28,754 nucleotides of DNA from an uncultured Porphyromonadaceae bacterium (GCA_900547825.1 URII01000028.1:1-28754), one strand, 5' to 3'. Counted from the stretch's first letter, positions 1-8,174 are shown. The notes: a model not told the origin generated them from the sequence alone. Made by a program: numbers and translations.

Positions 1-65
1 ATGTTGTGGCGGGTACCGCGATATTCCTCGCCGATGTTACCCAGCCCAACAATCAAATGTTTCAT
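1..65 (-). CDS. pth: Peptidyl-tRNA hydrolase, N-terminal 21 codons (partial)
   Basis: The complement of the first 65 bases opens with ATG and reads MKHLIVGLGNIGEEYRGTRH before running off the window edge. This is the N-terminus of bacterial peptidyl-tRNA hydrolase, which releases tRNA from peptidyl-tRNA dropped by stalled ribosomes in the cytoplasm. The GLGN motif places Asn10, and His20 sits where the family's catalytic base lies; both match the E. coli numbering. The start codon is 11 bases after the rplY stop, so the two are probably one transcript, the usual rplY-pth pairing. Most of the protein lies outside the window, so integrity cannot be judged. Confidence 0.9.
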   Translation of the reverse strand, partial: MKHLIVGLGNIGEEYRGTRHN

Positions 66-76
66 ACGCGCTCAGA

Positions 77-733
77 TTATTTACCTGCGGCTGCGGCAGC
101 TGCGGCACCACGGGCGGCACGTGTGAGCTGTACGGCGCAAACCACGGCGTTCTTTGCATTCATCAGTTCAAGACCCTCGAAGTGGAGGTCGCCGATCTGG
201 AGTGGCTTGCCGAGACCGAGGTTGTCAACGTTGATGACAACACGTTCGGGGATCTGGGTGTATATTGCTTTCACGCGGATCTTCTTCATGGAAAGGGTAA
301 GCTTACCACCGGCTTTCACACCTTCGGCATGGCCTTCAAGCTTCACAGGCACTTCGATAACCACGGGTTTCTTGTCGCTTACTTCAAGAAGATCCATGTG
401 GAGGATGGTATCCTTCACGGGGTGGAACTGGAGATCCTTGAGCACAGCCATGCGCTTTTCGCCGTTGATGTCGACTTCGATAGCGAAGATGTCGGGAGTA
501 TAAACGAGCTTGCGCACTGCTTCCTGGGTAACTGTGAGGTCAGTGGTGATAAGGCCTTTTCCGTTGCCTGTCTCTACAATTTTCTCACCGGGCTTGAGGG
601 TGCCTTTGAAGGGCAGTTCCACATGTTCGCCACCGTTGAGCACTACGGGAATTTTGTTTTCCTTGCGCAGCTCTTTAGCTGCTTTCTTGCCGAGATCCGT
701 ACGGGGTTCGGCTGAGAGCTGAAATGTTTTCAT
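77..733 (-). CDS. rplY: 50S ribosomal protein L25 (CTC/TL5 long form)
   Basis: 218 aa; binds 5S rRNA in the large ribosomal subunit. Residues 1 to about 95 form the L25 domain, with N-terminal MKTFQLSAEPRTDLGKKAAK and the conserved VLKDLQFHP segment. The rest is the longer C-terminal TL5 domain (MDLLEVSDKKPV onward), so this is the two-domain CTC form rather than the short E. coli protein. The tail is an alanine-rich run ending in GK, which looks unstructured. It is followed after 11 bases by pth and preceded by its own TAACTTTG promoter. Length and sequence fit the Bacteroidales family well. Confidence 0.96.
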   Translation of the reverse strand: MKTFQLSAEPRTDLGKKAAKELRKENKIPVVLNGGEHVELPFKGTLKPGEKIVETGNGKGLITTDLTVTQEAVRKLVYTPDIFAIEVDINGEKRMAVLKDLQFHPVKDTILHMDLLEVSDKKPVVIEVPVKLEGHAEGVKAGGKLTLSMKKIRVKAIYTQIPERVVINVDNLGLGKPLQIGDLHFEGLELMNAKNAVVCAVQLTRAARGAAAAAAAGK

Positions 734-824
734 TTCGGATTGTTGTTTAATGTGTTACTCAAAATTAAGTTTATGCAGATGCTCCTTAATTTCCCATCAC
801 ACGCGGGATGCTAAAAAGCGACTG

Positions 825-855
825 CAAAGTTACACACTTTCCGGCGATAATCCAA
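825..855 (-). promoter_or_regulatory. Promoter of rplY-pth
   Basis: On the minus strand the -7 element TAACTTTG (825-832) matches the Bacteroidetes consensus TAnnTTTG. A TTGG (852-855) lies 19 bases upstream where the -33 TTTG box is expected. The predicted transcript starts near 820 and has a leader of about 90 bases before the rplY ATG at 733. The rest of the gap from 734 to 890 shows nothing else recognisable. Confidence 0.6.
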
Positions 856-890
856 CACCACACCCCACCTATTTCACAATAAAAAAAGAA

Positions 891-1556
891 TTACTGCATA
901 TAAAGATGAGTGAAAGCCCGCTCTATGCGTTCGATGGGAAACTGGTAATGATTGCCGGGGACAATATCAAAAGTGGTGAGCACGCCTTTTGAGCACAATG
1001 AATCAACCACGCGTTGCGTTTCATCAGTCACGGTGCGGAACTGCGGCACAGGCGATTCCCCCTCTTTTCTACCAAGAAGGATATAGGCCGAACCTTTACC
1101 GGACGGTATGGGACGTGAAGCAAGCCATTCGGTAAATCCTTCATACCAAAAGGAACCCGATAGGGATGCTATGCTACGAAACATGCCGCATACCATCCAC
1201 TGCCAAAGAGTGAAAAGGCCTGATAAGGACACACCAACCAAATCACGGACTGTGGGATGAAGAGATAGACGCCTCTCAACGTCAGGGATTATCATCTCGG
1301 TCAGAAGTCTGAGAAACTGGGGGGCATTACCATCAAAATCAGGTGTACCCGATGGAACTCCCCGTGCCCACCATGGGGTCAGGTCATTCTGCCAGTCCAT
1401 ACCGGTTATCACTACTATGGATGTATTAAACCGGGCAGATGCACTCTCTATCCATTCCCCAAGTATATCCATGGGATAAAGAACATAGGCCACCCGTGCA
1501 TCGGAAGCCACACTACATGTACATTTCAGAGACCCTGATTCAAACTCATGTATCAT
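891..1556 (-). CDS. Esterase-like alpha/beta hydrolase (Fes/IroE/esterase D type)
   Basis: 221 aa from the ATG at 1556. A longer in-frame reading back to 1856 is rejected because it only overlaps the upstream GNAT gene. The ATG overlaps the GNAT stop as ATGA, a translational-coupling arrangement. The nucleophile elbow GVSLSGL supplies the likely catalytic serine, and GNHYQF near the C-terminus supplies the likely histidine. A segment after YILLGRKEGES may hold the acid. The protein resembles the putative-esterase family (PF00756) that includes enterobactin esterases and S-formylglutathione hydrolase. No signal peptide is visible, so it is probably cytoplasmic. Substrate unknown; the linked adenylation gene suggests an acyl or peptidyl ester or thioester, which is inference. 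Confidence 0.75.
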   Translation of the reverse strand: MIHEFESGSLKCTCSVASDARVAYVLYPMDILGEWIESASARFNTSIVVITGMDWQNDLTPWWARGVPSGTPDFDGNAPQFLRLLTEMIIPDVERRLSLHPTVRDLVGVSLSGLFTLWQWMVCGMFRSIASLSGSFWYEGFTEWLASRPIPSGKGSAYILLGRKEGESPVPQFRTVTDETQRVVDSLCSKGVLTTFDIVPGNHYQFPIERIERAFTHLYMQ

Positions 1557-1999
1557 AACTTCATCATATCGTTCATTGCCCTGAAGCCGGCATGAAGATA
1601 AAGCGAGCGTCCCTTTTCGGTTGACTCTAAATATATTTTGCCACATCCGCGCCTGCGGGCCGCCTCCACCAATGCGCCGACAATGGCATTGCCTGTGCCC
1701 TGACGCCTGAACTCCGGACGCACATACACATTCATGATATACCCGCACAGGCCCAACGGATTGTCGGGTGACGGCAGTTCGGAATGAAAACATACGCCGC
1801 CACAACCGGCCCGAAATCCATTCACGGTAGCTTCCACGGCAAAATGGTCGCCGCATGCCATATGATCACGGTAATAATCGCGGTTGGCACGTATCAGAGC
1901 GCTGTCGGGGGCAATGCCGAACACACATTCTATAACTTCACGCCGCCATGACATGAGGGCGTCAATGTCGTTTATATCAGTTATCTCCACCATGATCAT
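1553..1999 (-). CDS. GNAT-family N-acetyltransferase
   Basis: 148 aa. It carries the GNAT acetyl-CoA-binding motif A: a beta strand MNVYVRPEF followed by RRQGTGN (residues 98-104), which is the Q/RxxGxG/A pyrophosphate loop. The C-terminal YLHAGF is the usual GNAT motif B ending. The start ATG at 1999 shares one base with the stop of the adenylation gene (TGATG); a second in-frame ATG at 1993 is also possible. The stop overlaps the hydrolase start by four bases. These junctions show a tightly coupled three-gene unit. The acetylated substrate is not evident; within the unit it may be an amino acid or amine. Confidence 0.85.
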   Translation of the reverse strand: MIMVEITDINDIDALMSWRREVIECVFGIAPDSALIRANRDYYRDHMACGDHFAVEATVNGFRAGCGGVCFHSELPSPDNPLGLCGYIMNVYVRPEFRRQGTGNAIVGALVEAARRRGCGKIYLESTEKGRSLYLHAGFRAMNDMMKL

Positions 2000-3393
2000 C
2001 AGTCTCTAAGTATCACGGGCAGCGACTTTTTATCCACTTTGCCATGGCTCGTGAGGGGGATGGTGTCCATGGCCACAAAATATTGCGGTATCATGAAATC
2101 GGTAAGTTTAGATGCAAGCCATTTCCTGATCCTGCCAAGAGAATAATCGCCCCGCGGCACAAAATAGGCCACGAGATAGGCAAGGCCGTGAGCATCGGCA
2201 AACGGACACACTACCCCTTTTTCCACATCAGGAGCCAGATTGAGCACATTCTCTACCTCCCGAGGTTCGACACGCTTGCCCTTTATCATTACCTGATCAT
2301 CCTTCCGGCGCATGAATGCTATCGCGCCGTCGGGAAGAATGTAGCCTAAATCGCCGCTACGGTACATACGCTCGCCCTGCGGTGTACGGAGAAAATTGCG
2401 GCGCTCCGGAGGGGATCCCACATATCCCAGCCCTACCCCCTTGCCGAGGATGCATATCTCTCCCCTCTCAATCCGCACTTCAACACCTTTTACCGGGCGG
2501 CCGATAGGATAAGTGCCGTCGGGCAGAGGATCGATATTGTCGCACCGCTGATAGGTGGCGCATACAGTGGTTTCCGACGGTCCGTAGGTGTTGTAGATCT
2601 TTATTCCACGCCCTTTGAGATTATCAATATAGGAATGGCGCAGCACATCGCCACCACTGACAAGAAGCCGCAACGATGACGGAAGCGACGGAAGCTTGTT
2701 GAAGTCAGCAAGCAGATACGGGAACCCGCTTATCACAGTCACACCATGCCGTCCGGCAAAATCAACAAGGGCCTCGGCGCCTGCTGCAACAACCCCGGCA
2801 TCGGGAACGGCCAGAGCCGCTCCGTTAAGGAGGGCCGCGAAGACTTCCTCTACAAATATGTCGAACGAGCACACCGAGCACTGCAACATGACATCGCCAG
2901 GCCCGATATGAAATTCATCCTCGAAAGCGTCGGCATAATTCAACACGTTGGAATTATCTATACGGACGCCTTTGGGGCGCCCGGTAGTGCCGGATGTGTA
3001 AAGCACATAAGCCTCGGATGTTGCATCCGACCGATCTGTAAACGATGTGCACACTGCCTCGGCCTCCCGGCAGAAAGAGTCATCTATGACAAGTTTCACC
3101 CTTGCATTACGCATCATATAATCAATACGGTCGGGCGGAAGGGATTTTTCCGCCGGCACGTAGGAAGCACCGCTTTTGAGCACCGCCAGTATGGCAGCTA
3201 TCATATGCGCACCGTGGTCCATGACAATGCCTATCCGTTTATGCGGATGGTAGGCAAAATTCCACATTATATCATTGACACGTGCGTCGAGACGCCTGTA
3301 GGTAGTTATTCTGCCGTCCTCAATTATGGCCGGCGCATCAGGATATTTATCTGCAATCTTTTTAAATCGGGAATAAATAGTCTTGTCAGTCAT
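1999..3393 (-). CDS. Stand-alone NRPS-type adenylation (AMP-forming) enzyme
   Basis: 464 aa from ATG 3393; a TTG two codons upstream (3399) is a weaker alternative. Core motifs are present in order: A3 YTSGTTGRPKG (about 133-142), A4 SFDIF with Asp178, A5 YGPSETT (270-276), A7 YRSGDLG, A8 RRKDDQVMIKGKRVE and A10 GKVDKK with the catalytic lysine near 452. The family activates an acid as acyl-AMP and loads it on a phosphopantetheine carrier. The A4 aspartate usually contacts an alpha-amino group, so an amino acid substrate is likely. The protein ends just after A10 with no carrier or condensation domain, and no carrier gene is visible here, so it would need a partner in trans, as DltA does. No convincing promoter was found in 3394-3551. 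Confidence 0.88.
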   Translation of the reverse strand: MTDKTIYSRFKKIADKYPDAPAIIEDGRITTYRRLDARVNDIMWNFAYHPHKRIGIVMDHGAHMIAAILAVLKSGASYVPAEKSLPPDRIDYMMRNARVKLVIDDSFCREAEAVCTSFTDRSDATSEAYVLYTSGTTGRPKGVRIDNSNVLNYADAFEDEFHIGPGDVMLQCSVCSFDIFVEEVFAALLNGAALAVPDAGVVAAGAEALVDFAGRHGVTVISGFPYLLADFNKLPSLPSSLRLLVSGGDVLRHSYIDNLKGRGIKIYNTYGPSETTVCATYQRCDNIDPLPDGTYPIGRPVKGVEVRIERGEICILGKGVGLGYVGSPPERRNFLRTPQGERMYRSGDLGYILPDGAIAFMRRKDDQVMIKGKRVEPREVENVLNLAPDVEKGVVCPFADAHGLAYLVAYFVPRGDYSLGRIRKWLASKLTDFMIPQYFVAMDTIPLTSHGKVDKKSLPVILRD

Positions 3394-3551
3394 AGGCAAG
3401 GTGGTTTGTAAACACTACCATACAACGCCCGTCCCCCCGCCAAAGTTCGTCTAATGAATATCAAACTTCATATCCACAATGTAGGATATATGTTTTTAAC
3501 ATTAACTTTGCAACACACGCTTTTGAGGCGTATTCTTTTCATATTTCTGTA

Positions 3552-4112
3552 TCATATTGTCTTTATGAATTTTGCCGGGACACCGCCTACAACCGTGTTT
3601 TCGGGAACATCCTTTGTCACAACCGCACCGGCGGCAATGACTGCGTTATCCCCGATGGTCACCCCTTGCAGTATTGTTGCATTTGAACCAACCCATACAT
3701 TTTTACCTAAAACGATAGGAGCGGGATAGGTATGTTTCCGGGTTTCAGGCAACAGACCATGATTGAGGGTGGCGAAAACTACATTATGCCCTATCTGACA
3801 GCCGTCGCCGATAGTTACCCCGCCATGATCCTGAAAATGGCAGCAGGCGTTGATAAACACGTTTTCTCCAATCGTGATATTTTTACCGAAATCACTGTAA
3901 AACGGAGGAAATACCCGGAGGGTATCCGGCACCTTATATCCCATAAGGGCAGACAGCAATCTCCTGACCTCGGTGGGAGTGTGATACGAACCGTTAAGTT
4001 CAAATGTTACACGCCTTGCCTCATCGCTTTTTTCATCCATAAAGCGGTGGATTTCATCAGTGTCGAGAGCCATGCGGGTTTTGACAAACGCTTTGAAATT
4101 TTCTATAGTCAT
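3552..4112 (-). CDS. Sugar/maltose O-acetyltransferase-like hexapeptide-repeat protein
   Basis: 186 aa. An N-terminal Maa-type helical segment (about 1-60) is followed by left-handed beta-helix hexapeptide repeats such as ITIGEN, VTIGDG, IVLGKN and VTIGDN. NHG with His118 corresponds to the catalytic histidine of the maltose/galactoside acetyltransferase family, and the C-terminus GVPAKFIK is typical. It transfers acetyl from acetyl-CoA to a hydroxyl of a sugar or similar acceptor, as a cytoplasmic trimer. It lies 49 bases downstream of the aldo/keto reductase on the same strand and probably shares its transcript. The physiological acceptor is unknown. Confidence 0.9.
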   Translation of the reverse strand: MTIENFKAFVKTRMALDTDEIHRFMDEKSDEARRVTFELNGSYHTPTEVRRLLSALMGYKVPDTLRVFPPFYSDFGKNITIGENVFINACCHFQDHGGVTIGDGCQIGHNVVFATLNHGLLPETRKHTYPAPIVLGKNVWVGSNATILQGVTIGDNAVIAAGAVVTKDVPENTVVGGVPAKFIKTI

Positions 4113-4161
4113 TTTTCCGATACCTTAAATGTTACTTTAATATATCCGTCAACGGGGAAAT

Positions 4162-5277
4162 TTATTTGTCTATCTGACTTTCAGTAAACGGATCTGCACG
4201 ATGACCCATAAGGTCGATTTGCGCATATTCCTTATCAAATGCCTCCATTTCCCATGCCGACAGCCTTATTTTACCGGCTCCGAGTAATTCATCAAGATGC
4301 TGTGGATTTGTGGTTCCCGGTATTGGTGCAATCCACGGCTTGCGTGAAAGCATCCACACAAGGGCGAACTGTGCCGGAGTTATACCTTTATGTTCCGCCC
4401 ATTTTCGCACAAGATTTACAAGCGGCATATTATGTTTAAGGGCTTCCGGTGTGAATTGTGGCAGATTCCATCTGCGGTCGCTCTGTTTGAAACGGCTGTT
4501 TTCATCTATTATCCCCGTCAGAAAAGCCCTTCCGAGAGGGCAATATGGAACAAAACCTATGCCAAGTTCTTCCAGTATCGGAAATATTTTGGTTTCCGGT
4601 TCGCGCCACCATATTGCATATTCGCTTTGCACTGCCGTAACCGGACATTCAGAATGAGCCTTGCGTATGGATTTTGCACTTGCTTCCGAAAGCCCGAAAT
4701 GCAATACCTTACCTTCATCCATAAGGTCTTTTACTGTACCAGCCACATCCTCCATAGGAATTTTCGGATCGACACGATGTTGATACAACAGGTCAATATG
4801 ATCAGTGCGCAAACGCTTTAACGAGCCTTCAACGGCACCGCGGATGTGTGACGGTTCACTGTTGAGTGCCGTGTTTTGCCCTTCTTCAACCCCGAACCCG
4901 AATTTTGTGCCGATTTTAATCTTGTCGCGGAAGGGTGCAAGAGCTTCTCCTACCCATTCCTCGCTTGTGTATGGGCCGTAAACCTCTGCTGTATCGAAAA
5001 ATGTCACGCCCTTGTCAAAAGCCCTGCGGATAAGAGCAATCATATCGCGTTTGTCGTAATGCCCTCCATAGTAGCCGACCATCGGCAGACATCCAAGACC
5101 AATGGCAGACACATCAAGATTTCCAAGTTTGCGCCGCTCCATGCCATCGGTTGGGGAGATTATGCCGGTTGTTTTTGCCGCTTTATCCGTGGCAAAGGCT
5201 TTGGATACTCCGGATAATTCTCCTATGGCAAACAAAGCGCTTAAAGAGGATGCTTTTAGAAATGCTCTGCGGTTCAT
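4162..5277 (-). CDS. Aldo/keto reductase with N-terminal Tat-type signal
   Basis: 371 aa from ATG 5277, chosen because it opens with MNRRAFLKASSLSALFAIG, a twin-arginine signal (RRxFLK) followed by a hydrophobic stretch. An in-frame upstream extension to 5355 has no such logic. The aldo/keto reductase tetrad is complete: Asp95 and Tyr100 in FFDTAEVYG, Lys125 in KIGTKFG and His167 in LLYQHRVD. A C-terminal PIPGTTNPQHLDE is the usual NADP-phosphate-binding region. It reduces carbonyls with NAD(P)H. Export of an NADP enzyme by Tat would imply a folded periplasmic protein with bound cofactor, or the signal may simply be a membrane tether. It is divergent from the AraC gene at 5439, its likely regulator. 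Confidence 0.9.
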   Translation of the reverse strand: MNRRAFLKASSLSALFAIGELSGVSKAFATDKAAKTTGIISPTDGMERRKLGNLDVSAIGLGCLPMVGYYGGHYDKRDMIALIRRAFDKGVTFFDTAEVYGPYTSEEWVGEALAPFRDKIKIGTKFGFGVEEGQNTALNSEPSHIRGAVEGSLKRLRTDHIDLLYQHRVDPKIPMEDVAGTVKDLMDEGKVLHFGLSEASAKSIRKAHSECPVTAVQSEYAIWWREPETKIFPILEELGIGFVPYCPLGRAFLTGIIDENSRFKQSDRRWNLPQFTPEALKHNMPLVNLVRKWAEHKGITPAQFALVWMLSRKPWIAPIPGTTNPQHLDELLGAGKIRLSAWEMEAFDKEYAQIDLMGHRADPFTESQIDK

Positions 5278-5379
5278 ATATGTCAGAATTTGATGTTGTA
5301 AAATTACTGCCGTAGAATCACATCGGCGTTTCACAATAATGGAATACCGTACCAATTTTACGGATATCCCACCACTACA

Positions 5380-5411
5380 TTTTATCGATTGAATAAAAAT
5401 CAGTATCTTTG
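5380..5411 (+). promoter_or_regulatory. Promoter of the AraC-family regulator
   Basis: TATCTTTG (5404-5411) is a perfect TAnnTTTG -7 element, with a weak TTTT (5380-5383) 20 bases upstream in place of TTTG. The transcript would start near 5415, about 24 bases before the ATG at 5439. The divergent aldo/keto reductase shares this gap of 5278-5438; for it only imperfect -7 candidates (5299-5306, 5353-5360) are seen. Confidence 0.6.
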
Positions 5412-5438
5412 CGGCTGTAAATCAGCATTGTATATTAA

Positions 5439-6365
5439 ATGGGAAATATTCTCAAAGTCAACAGTGTCAGCGATTATAGCGCATACCACGGACTTACTGA
5501 CCGGCACCGGTTGATAAGTGTCATTGACTTTGACGAGATTTCGCCTATACGCAACAGCCTCAACCAATATGGCGTGTACGGCCTGTTCATGCACAAGTCA
5601 CTTTCCATAGAACTGACATACGGATGTGGAAAATATGATTATACCAACGGCACACTGATATGTGTAGCCCCAGGACAGATAGGAGGCAAGGAGGATGACG
5701 GCAGCAGGATAGATCTGGACGGCTGGGGATTGCTTTTTCATCCCGACCTTCTGCATGGCACACTGTTGGAAAAACGGATAAAGGACTATTCATTTTTCGA
5801 TTACCGTATAAACGAGGCTCTGCACATGACGGAGAATGAATATGATATATTCGCCTCTTTCATGCGTCAGATTAAAGGTGAACTGGAAAACAAACATGAT
5901 GACGTTCAGGACAGCATAATAGTTGGCTACATTGAACTTATGCTTAATTTCTGCCGCAGGTTCTACAACCGCCAGTTCATAACGCGGAAACTTGAAAATT
6001 CCGATATTCTGGCAAAGTTTGAAACCTTGTTGCACGAATACTTCAAAAATGGCAGTCAGGTAGCTTGCGGATTACCTTCCATGCAATATTTCTCGGACAG
6101 ATTATACCTGTCATCCAACTATCTCGGTGACCTTATTAAAAAGACCACCGGTAATACGGCGACATTCCATATCCGTAAATTTGTAATGCAGGAAGCAAAA
6201 AACAACCTTGCTTCTGGTATGACAATCTCAGAAACGGCCTACGCTCTCGGCTTCGATTTTCCACAACATCTGAGCCGTATGTTCAAAAAATATGAAGGCA
6301 TATCTCCATCACAATACATCACATCCATTAGAAAGGGGTGCACGCATCAGAATAACGTCGAATGA
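5439..6365 (+). CDS. AraC-family transcriptional regulator
   Basis: 308 aa. The C-terminal hundred residues hold the double helix-turn-helix: YFSDRLYLSSNYLGDLIKK is the first motif, and ISETAYALGFDFPQHLSRMF followed by GISPSQY is the conserved second. The N-terminal 200 residues are a cupin-like effector region, including LFHPDLLHGTLL, common in AraC members that sit beside aldo/keto reductases and O-acetyltransferases. By position it probably controls the divergent reductase and acetyltransferase genes and itself. The inducer is unknown. Its last 19 bases overlap tail to tail with the ParB-like gene on the other strand. Confidence 0.93.
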   Translation: MGNILKVNSVSDYSAYHGLTDRHRLISVIDFDEISPIRNSLNQYGVYGLFMHKSLSIELTYGCGKYDYTNGTLICVAPGQIGGKEDDGSRIDLDGWGLLFHPDLLHGTLLEKRIKDYSFFDYRINEALHMTENEYDIFASFMRQIKGELENKHDDVQDSIIVGYIELMLNFCRRFYNRQFITRKLENSDILAKFETLLHEYFKNGSQVACGLPSMQYFSDRLYLSSNYLGDLIKKTTGNTATFHIRKFVMQEAKNNLASGMTISETAYALGFDFPQHLSRMFKKYEGISPSQYITSIRKGCTHQNNVE

Positions 6366-6889
6366 TCGTCCTCCTCTTCCCAGTCATCCGACAGGCCGAA
6401 ATCCTTGTCGGCGAACAGCTCGGCCAGGCCCGAAAGCTGCTTAAGCCGCAACAGCTCGTCCTTATCCATGCCTATGTTGCGCATTATCCAGCTGTCCGAC
6501 ATGCCGGCCCGTGTAAGTTCGGCAACAATATTGCACATCAGCTCCACATTATGCATTCCCCGGGCTCTGTTGTGCCGTATGGTGGAGGTCATACGGTTCG
6601 ACAGGTCCTTGTCTATCACAGCCACAGGCAGCAAACCATGTTCACGCTCATATATGCGCCGTGACGTTTTCATAACCATGTAGCGGTGGAAGCCGTCAAC
6701 TATCTCGTAACGGTCGACATCCTTCATATAATAGCACACGCATGGCATGGTATATCCGTCCTCCCATATGGAAAGTTCCAGTAATTTCATTTCCGGAGGC
6801 GCCACAATATTGGGATTGTAATTATTGGCAACCACTTTTTCCACCGGCACGGCAATCACATTATACACCGGACTCTTAAATTTTTCCAT
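6347..6889 (-). CDS. ParB/sulfiredoxin-fold protein, IbrB/YbdM-like
   Basis: 180 aa from ATG 6889; a GTG one codon earlier (6892) is possible. The fold signature is NYNPN followed by WEDGYTMPCVCYY and YEIVDGFHRYMVM, where DGFHR (65-69) takes the place of the GxxR nucleotide-binding loop of ParB and sulfiredoxin. A helical C-terminal part (ELTRAGMSDSWIMRNIGMD) resembles the helix-turn-helix of ParB-like proteins. The tail is very acidic (DDWEEEDDHS). It overlaps the preceding DUF3440 gene by 14 bases. This is the known IbrA/IbrB (YbdN/YbdM) pairing; IbrAB of E. coli ECOR-9 were reported as co-activators of eib genes, but the biochemical function is unresolved. Confidence 0.82.
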   Translation of the reverse strand: MEKFKSPVYNVIAVPVEKVVANNYNPNIVAPPEMKLLELSIWEDGYTMPCVCYYMKDVDRYEIVDGFHRYMVMKTSRRIYEREHGLLPVAVIDKDLSNRMTSTIRHNRARGMHNVELMCNIVAELTRAGMSDSWIMRNIGMDKDELLRLKQLSGLAELFADKDFGLSDDWEEEDDHSTLF

Positions 6890-8174
6890 CACACAACAAT
6901 CTGTATTTTTTCATAACTTCCTCCCTTATCAACCTCTCTTTCTTTGTCAGGGAAAATCCCATATACTTGCAGGCGTGGTCGTTTTTAAGGATACATATAC
7001 ACATGCGTTTATATGTGGGGATCTCGCGGAATTCCTGAATGTCGATATCGTCAAGATATTCCATTTTTACGGGAAGTTTATCGGTGCGGTAGGCGGAATA
7101 TGTCCCTACCGAATGGGGAATTCCACGGGCTTCAAGCTTACGTATGGTAGCTTCGGAAAGACATCCGCCGCGCTCACGCCAGAACCGGATGCTTACCCGG
7201 AGTTTTTCCCGATAATTGGCGGCTGTGGCTTCGGGAAGAGTACCGAGCAGAAACTCCATATACTGCCGCCACGTCATATTCTCAGGGCATGTGATTGATT
7301 TCCACCCCATTGCCGTTGTATTACCGTATATTCCGGAGAAATTCACTCCATTCACACGGCTGACCATCTTTCCCCAGGTGTCAGGATCAATGACCTTGTA
7401 GACCGAGAGAGCGGATAGCGCCTGTGATATGAAAGGACTTGCCACGCGCTGGCGTCCGATCGGTATGCCGGCCTGATAGAACAGATCATACAGCCGGTTA
7501 TAATCCCAGCGGAATTTTCCGTTTGCGGTCCATATGTCGGAAGTTTTCCAATCGTAAATGGGATAAGCGTTGCAAATATTTCCGGAGAGCATATGGGTCC
7601 ACTTCGTTGAACGGAAATGACGGCAATTCCTGTTGCTATGGATAGTGCGCCAGCGGTTGAAACTTTCCTGTGTGCGTATTCCTACAAGGCAGCATATGCG
7701 GCGGCAGGATTTTCTACGGTAAAGCCATTGGGCGAACATACGCTGAAAATCGTAGTCCCACATTTCATCGCTTAAAAAACTGAAATCCCCGGCTGTGTAA
7801 CAATTCCCGGGCATTTTACGCACCCACATGTACTCCTTTGAAGGATCCCAGGGACGCCAGAACGACTGAAACATCGATGTGCATGTGGCCACCTTGAACG
7901 GCACACAGCAGTGAAACACCTCCAGAACGTCACTGTCCCGGGCCAACCTCTCAGCTACATATTCAGTGGTATGGGCATACTGGGCCTCATAATCCATGTG
8001 GAATACGCCAAGCTTACGTCCGGGCAGGTTTCTACGTATGTAGTCGACACAGAGATTAAGCAGTACCCCGCTATCCTTCCCGCCGGAAAACGAGACATAA
8101 ACATAGTCAAAATTTTCAAAAACAAGTTTCAACCGTTTCTGTACAGCCTCATATACATTCAGCTGCCGGATCAT
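6876..8174 (-). CDS. DUF3440 phosphoadenosine phosphosulfate reductase-like protein, IbrA/YbdN-like
   Basis: 432 aa. The N-terminal PP-loop VSFSGGKDSG (about 27-36) is the ATP-pyrophosphatase signature of PAPS reductases and tRNA/DNA sulfur-transfer enzymes. GIRTQES (165-171) and CNAYPIYDW are further family landmarks, and several cysteines cluster at C157-C162 (CRRICC), C184 and C201. The length and C-terminal domain (VKMEYLDDIDIQEF to the end) fit DUF3440 rather than CysH, so assimilatory sulfate reduction is unlikely. Family members adenylate a substrate at a carbonyl or phosphate; whether this one modifies nucleic acid or protein is unknown. Its start shares one base with the GNAT stop (TGATG), and its end overlaps the ParB-like gene. 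Confidence 0.88.
   Translation of the reverse strand: MIRQLNVYEAVQKRLKLVFENFDYVYVSFSGGKDSGVLLNLCVDYIRRNLPGRKLGVFHMDYEAQYAHTTEYVAERLARDSDVLEVFHCCVPFKVATCTSMFQSFWRPWDPSKEYMWVRKMPGNCYTAGDFSFLSDEMWDYDFQRMFAQWLYRRKSCRRICCLVGIRTQESFNRWRTIHSNRNCRHFRSTKWTHMLSGNICNAYPIYDWKTSDIWTANGKFRWDYNRLYDLFYQAGIPIGRQRVASPFISQALSALSVYKVIDPDTWGKMVSRVNGVNFSGIYGNTTAMGWKSITCPENMTWRQYMEFLLGTLPEATAANYREKLRVSIRFWRERGGCLSEATIRKLEARGIPHSVGTYSAYRTDKLPVKMEYLDDIDIQEFREIPTYKRMCICILKNDHACKYMGFSLTKKERLIREEVMKKYRLLCDGKI

Noticed and set aside
77..130. Alanine-rich tail of L25 as a frameshift or repeat expansion.
   Set aside because: Low-complexity C-termini are common in Bacteroidetes L25, the frame ends normally, and pth follows at normal spacing.
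182..715. Long plus-strand open frames opposite rplY and other genes.
   Set aside because: They mirror the codon structure of well-supported minus-strand genes and resemble no family.
1557..1856. N-terminal extension of the hydrolase reading frame by 100 codons.
   Set aside because: It only overlaps the GNAT gene in another frame and has no hydrolase-like sequence; the ATGA overlap at 1556 is the natural start.
3441..3448. Minus-strand GAACTTTG as a possible -7 for the adenylation gene.
   Set aside because: The first position of TAnnTTTG is wrong and no -33 box is at the right spacing.
3503..3510. Plus-strand TAACTTTG that looks like a promoter -7 element between two minus-strand genes.
   Set aside because: No -33 box, no plus-strand gene downstream; the plus frame from 3454 is a shadow of the acetyltransferase. 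A small RNA cannot be excluded but is not supported.
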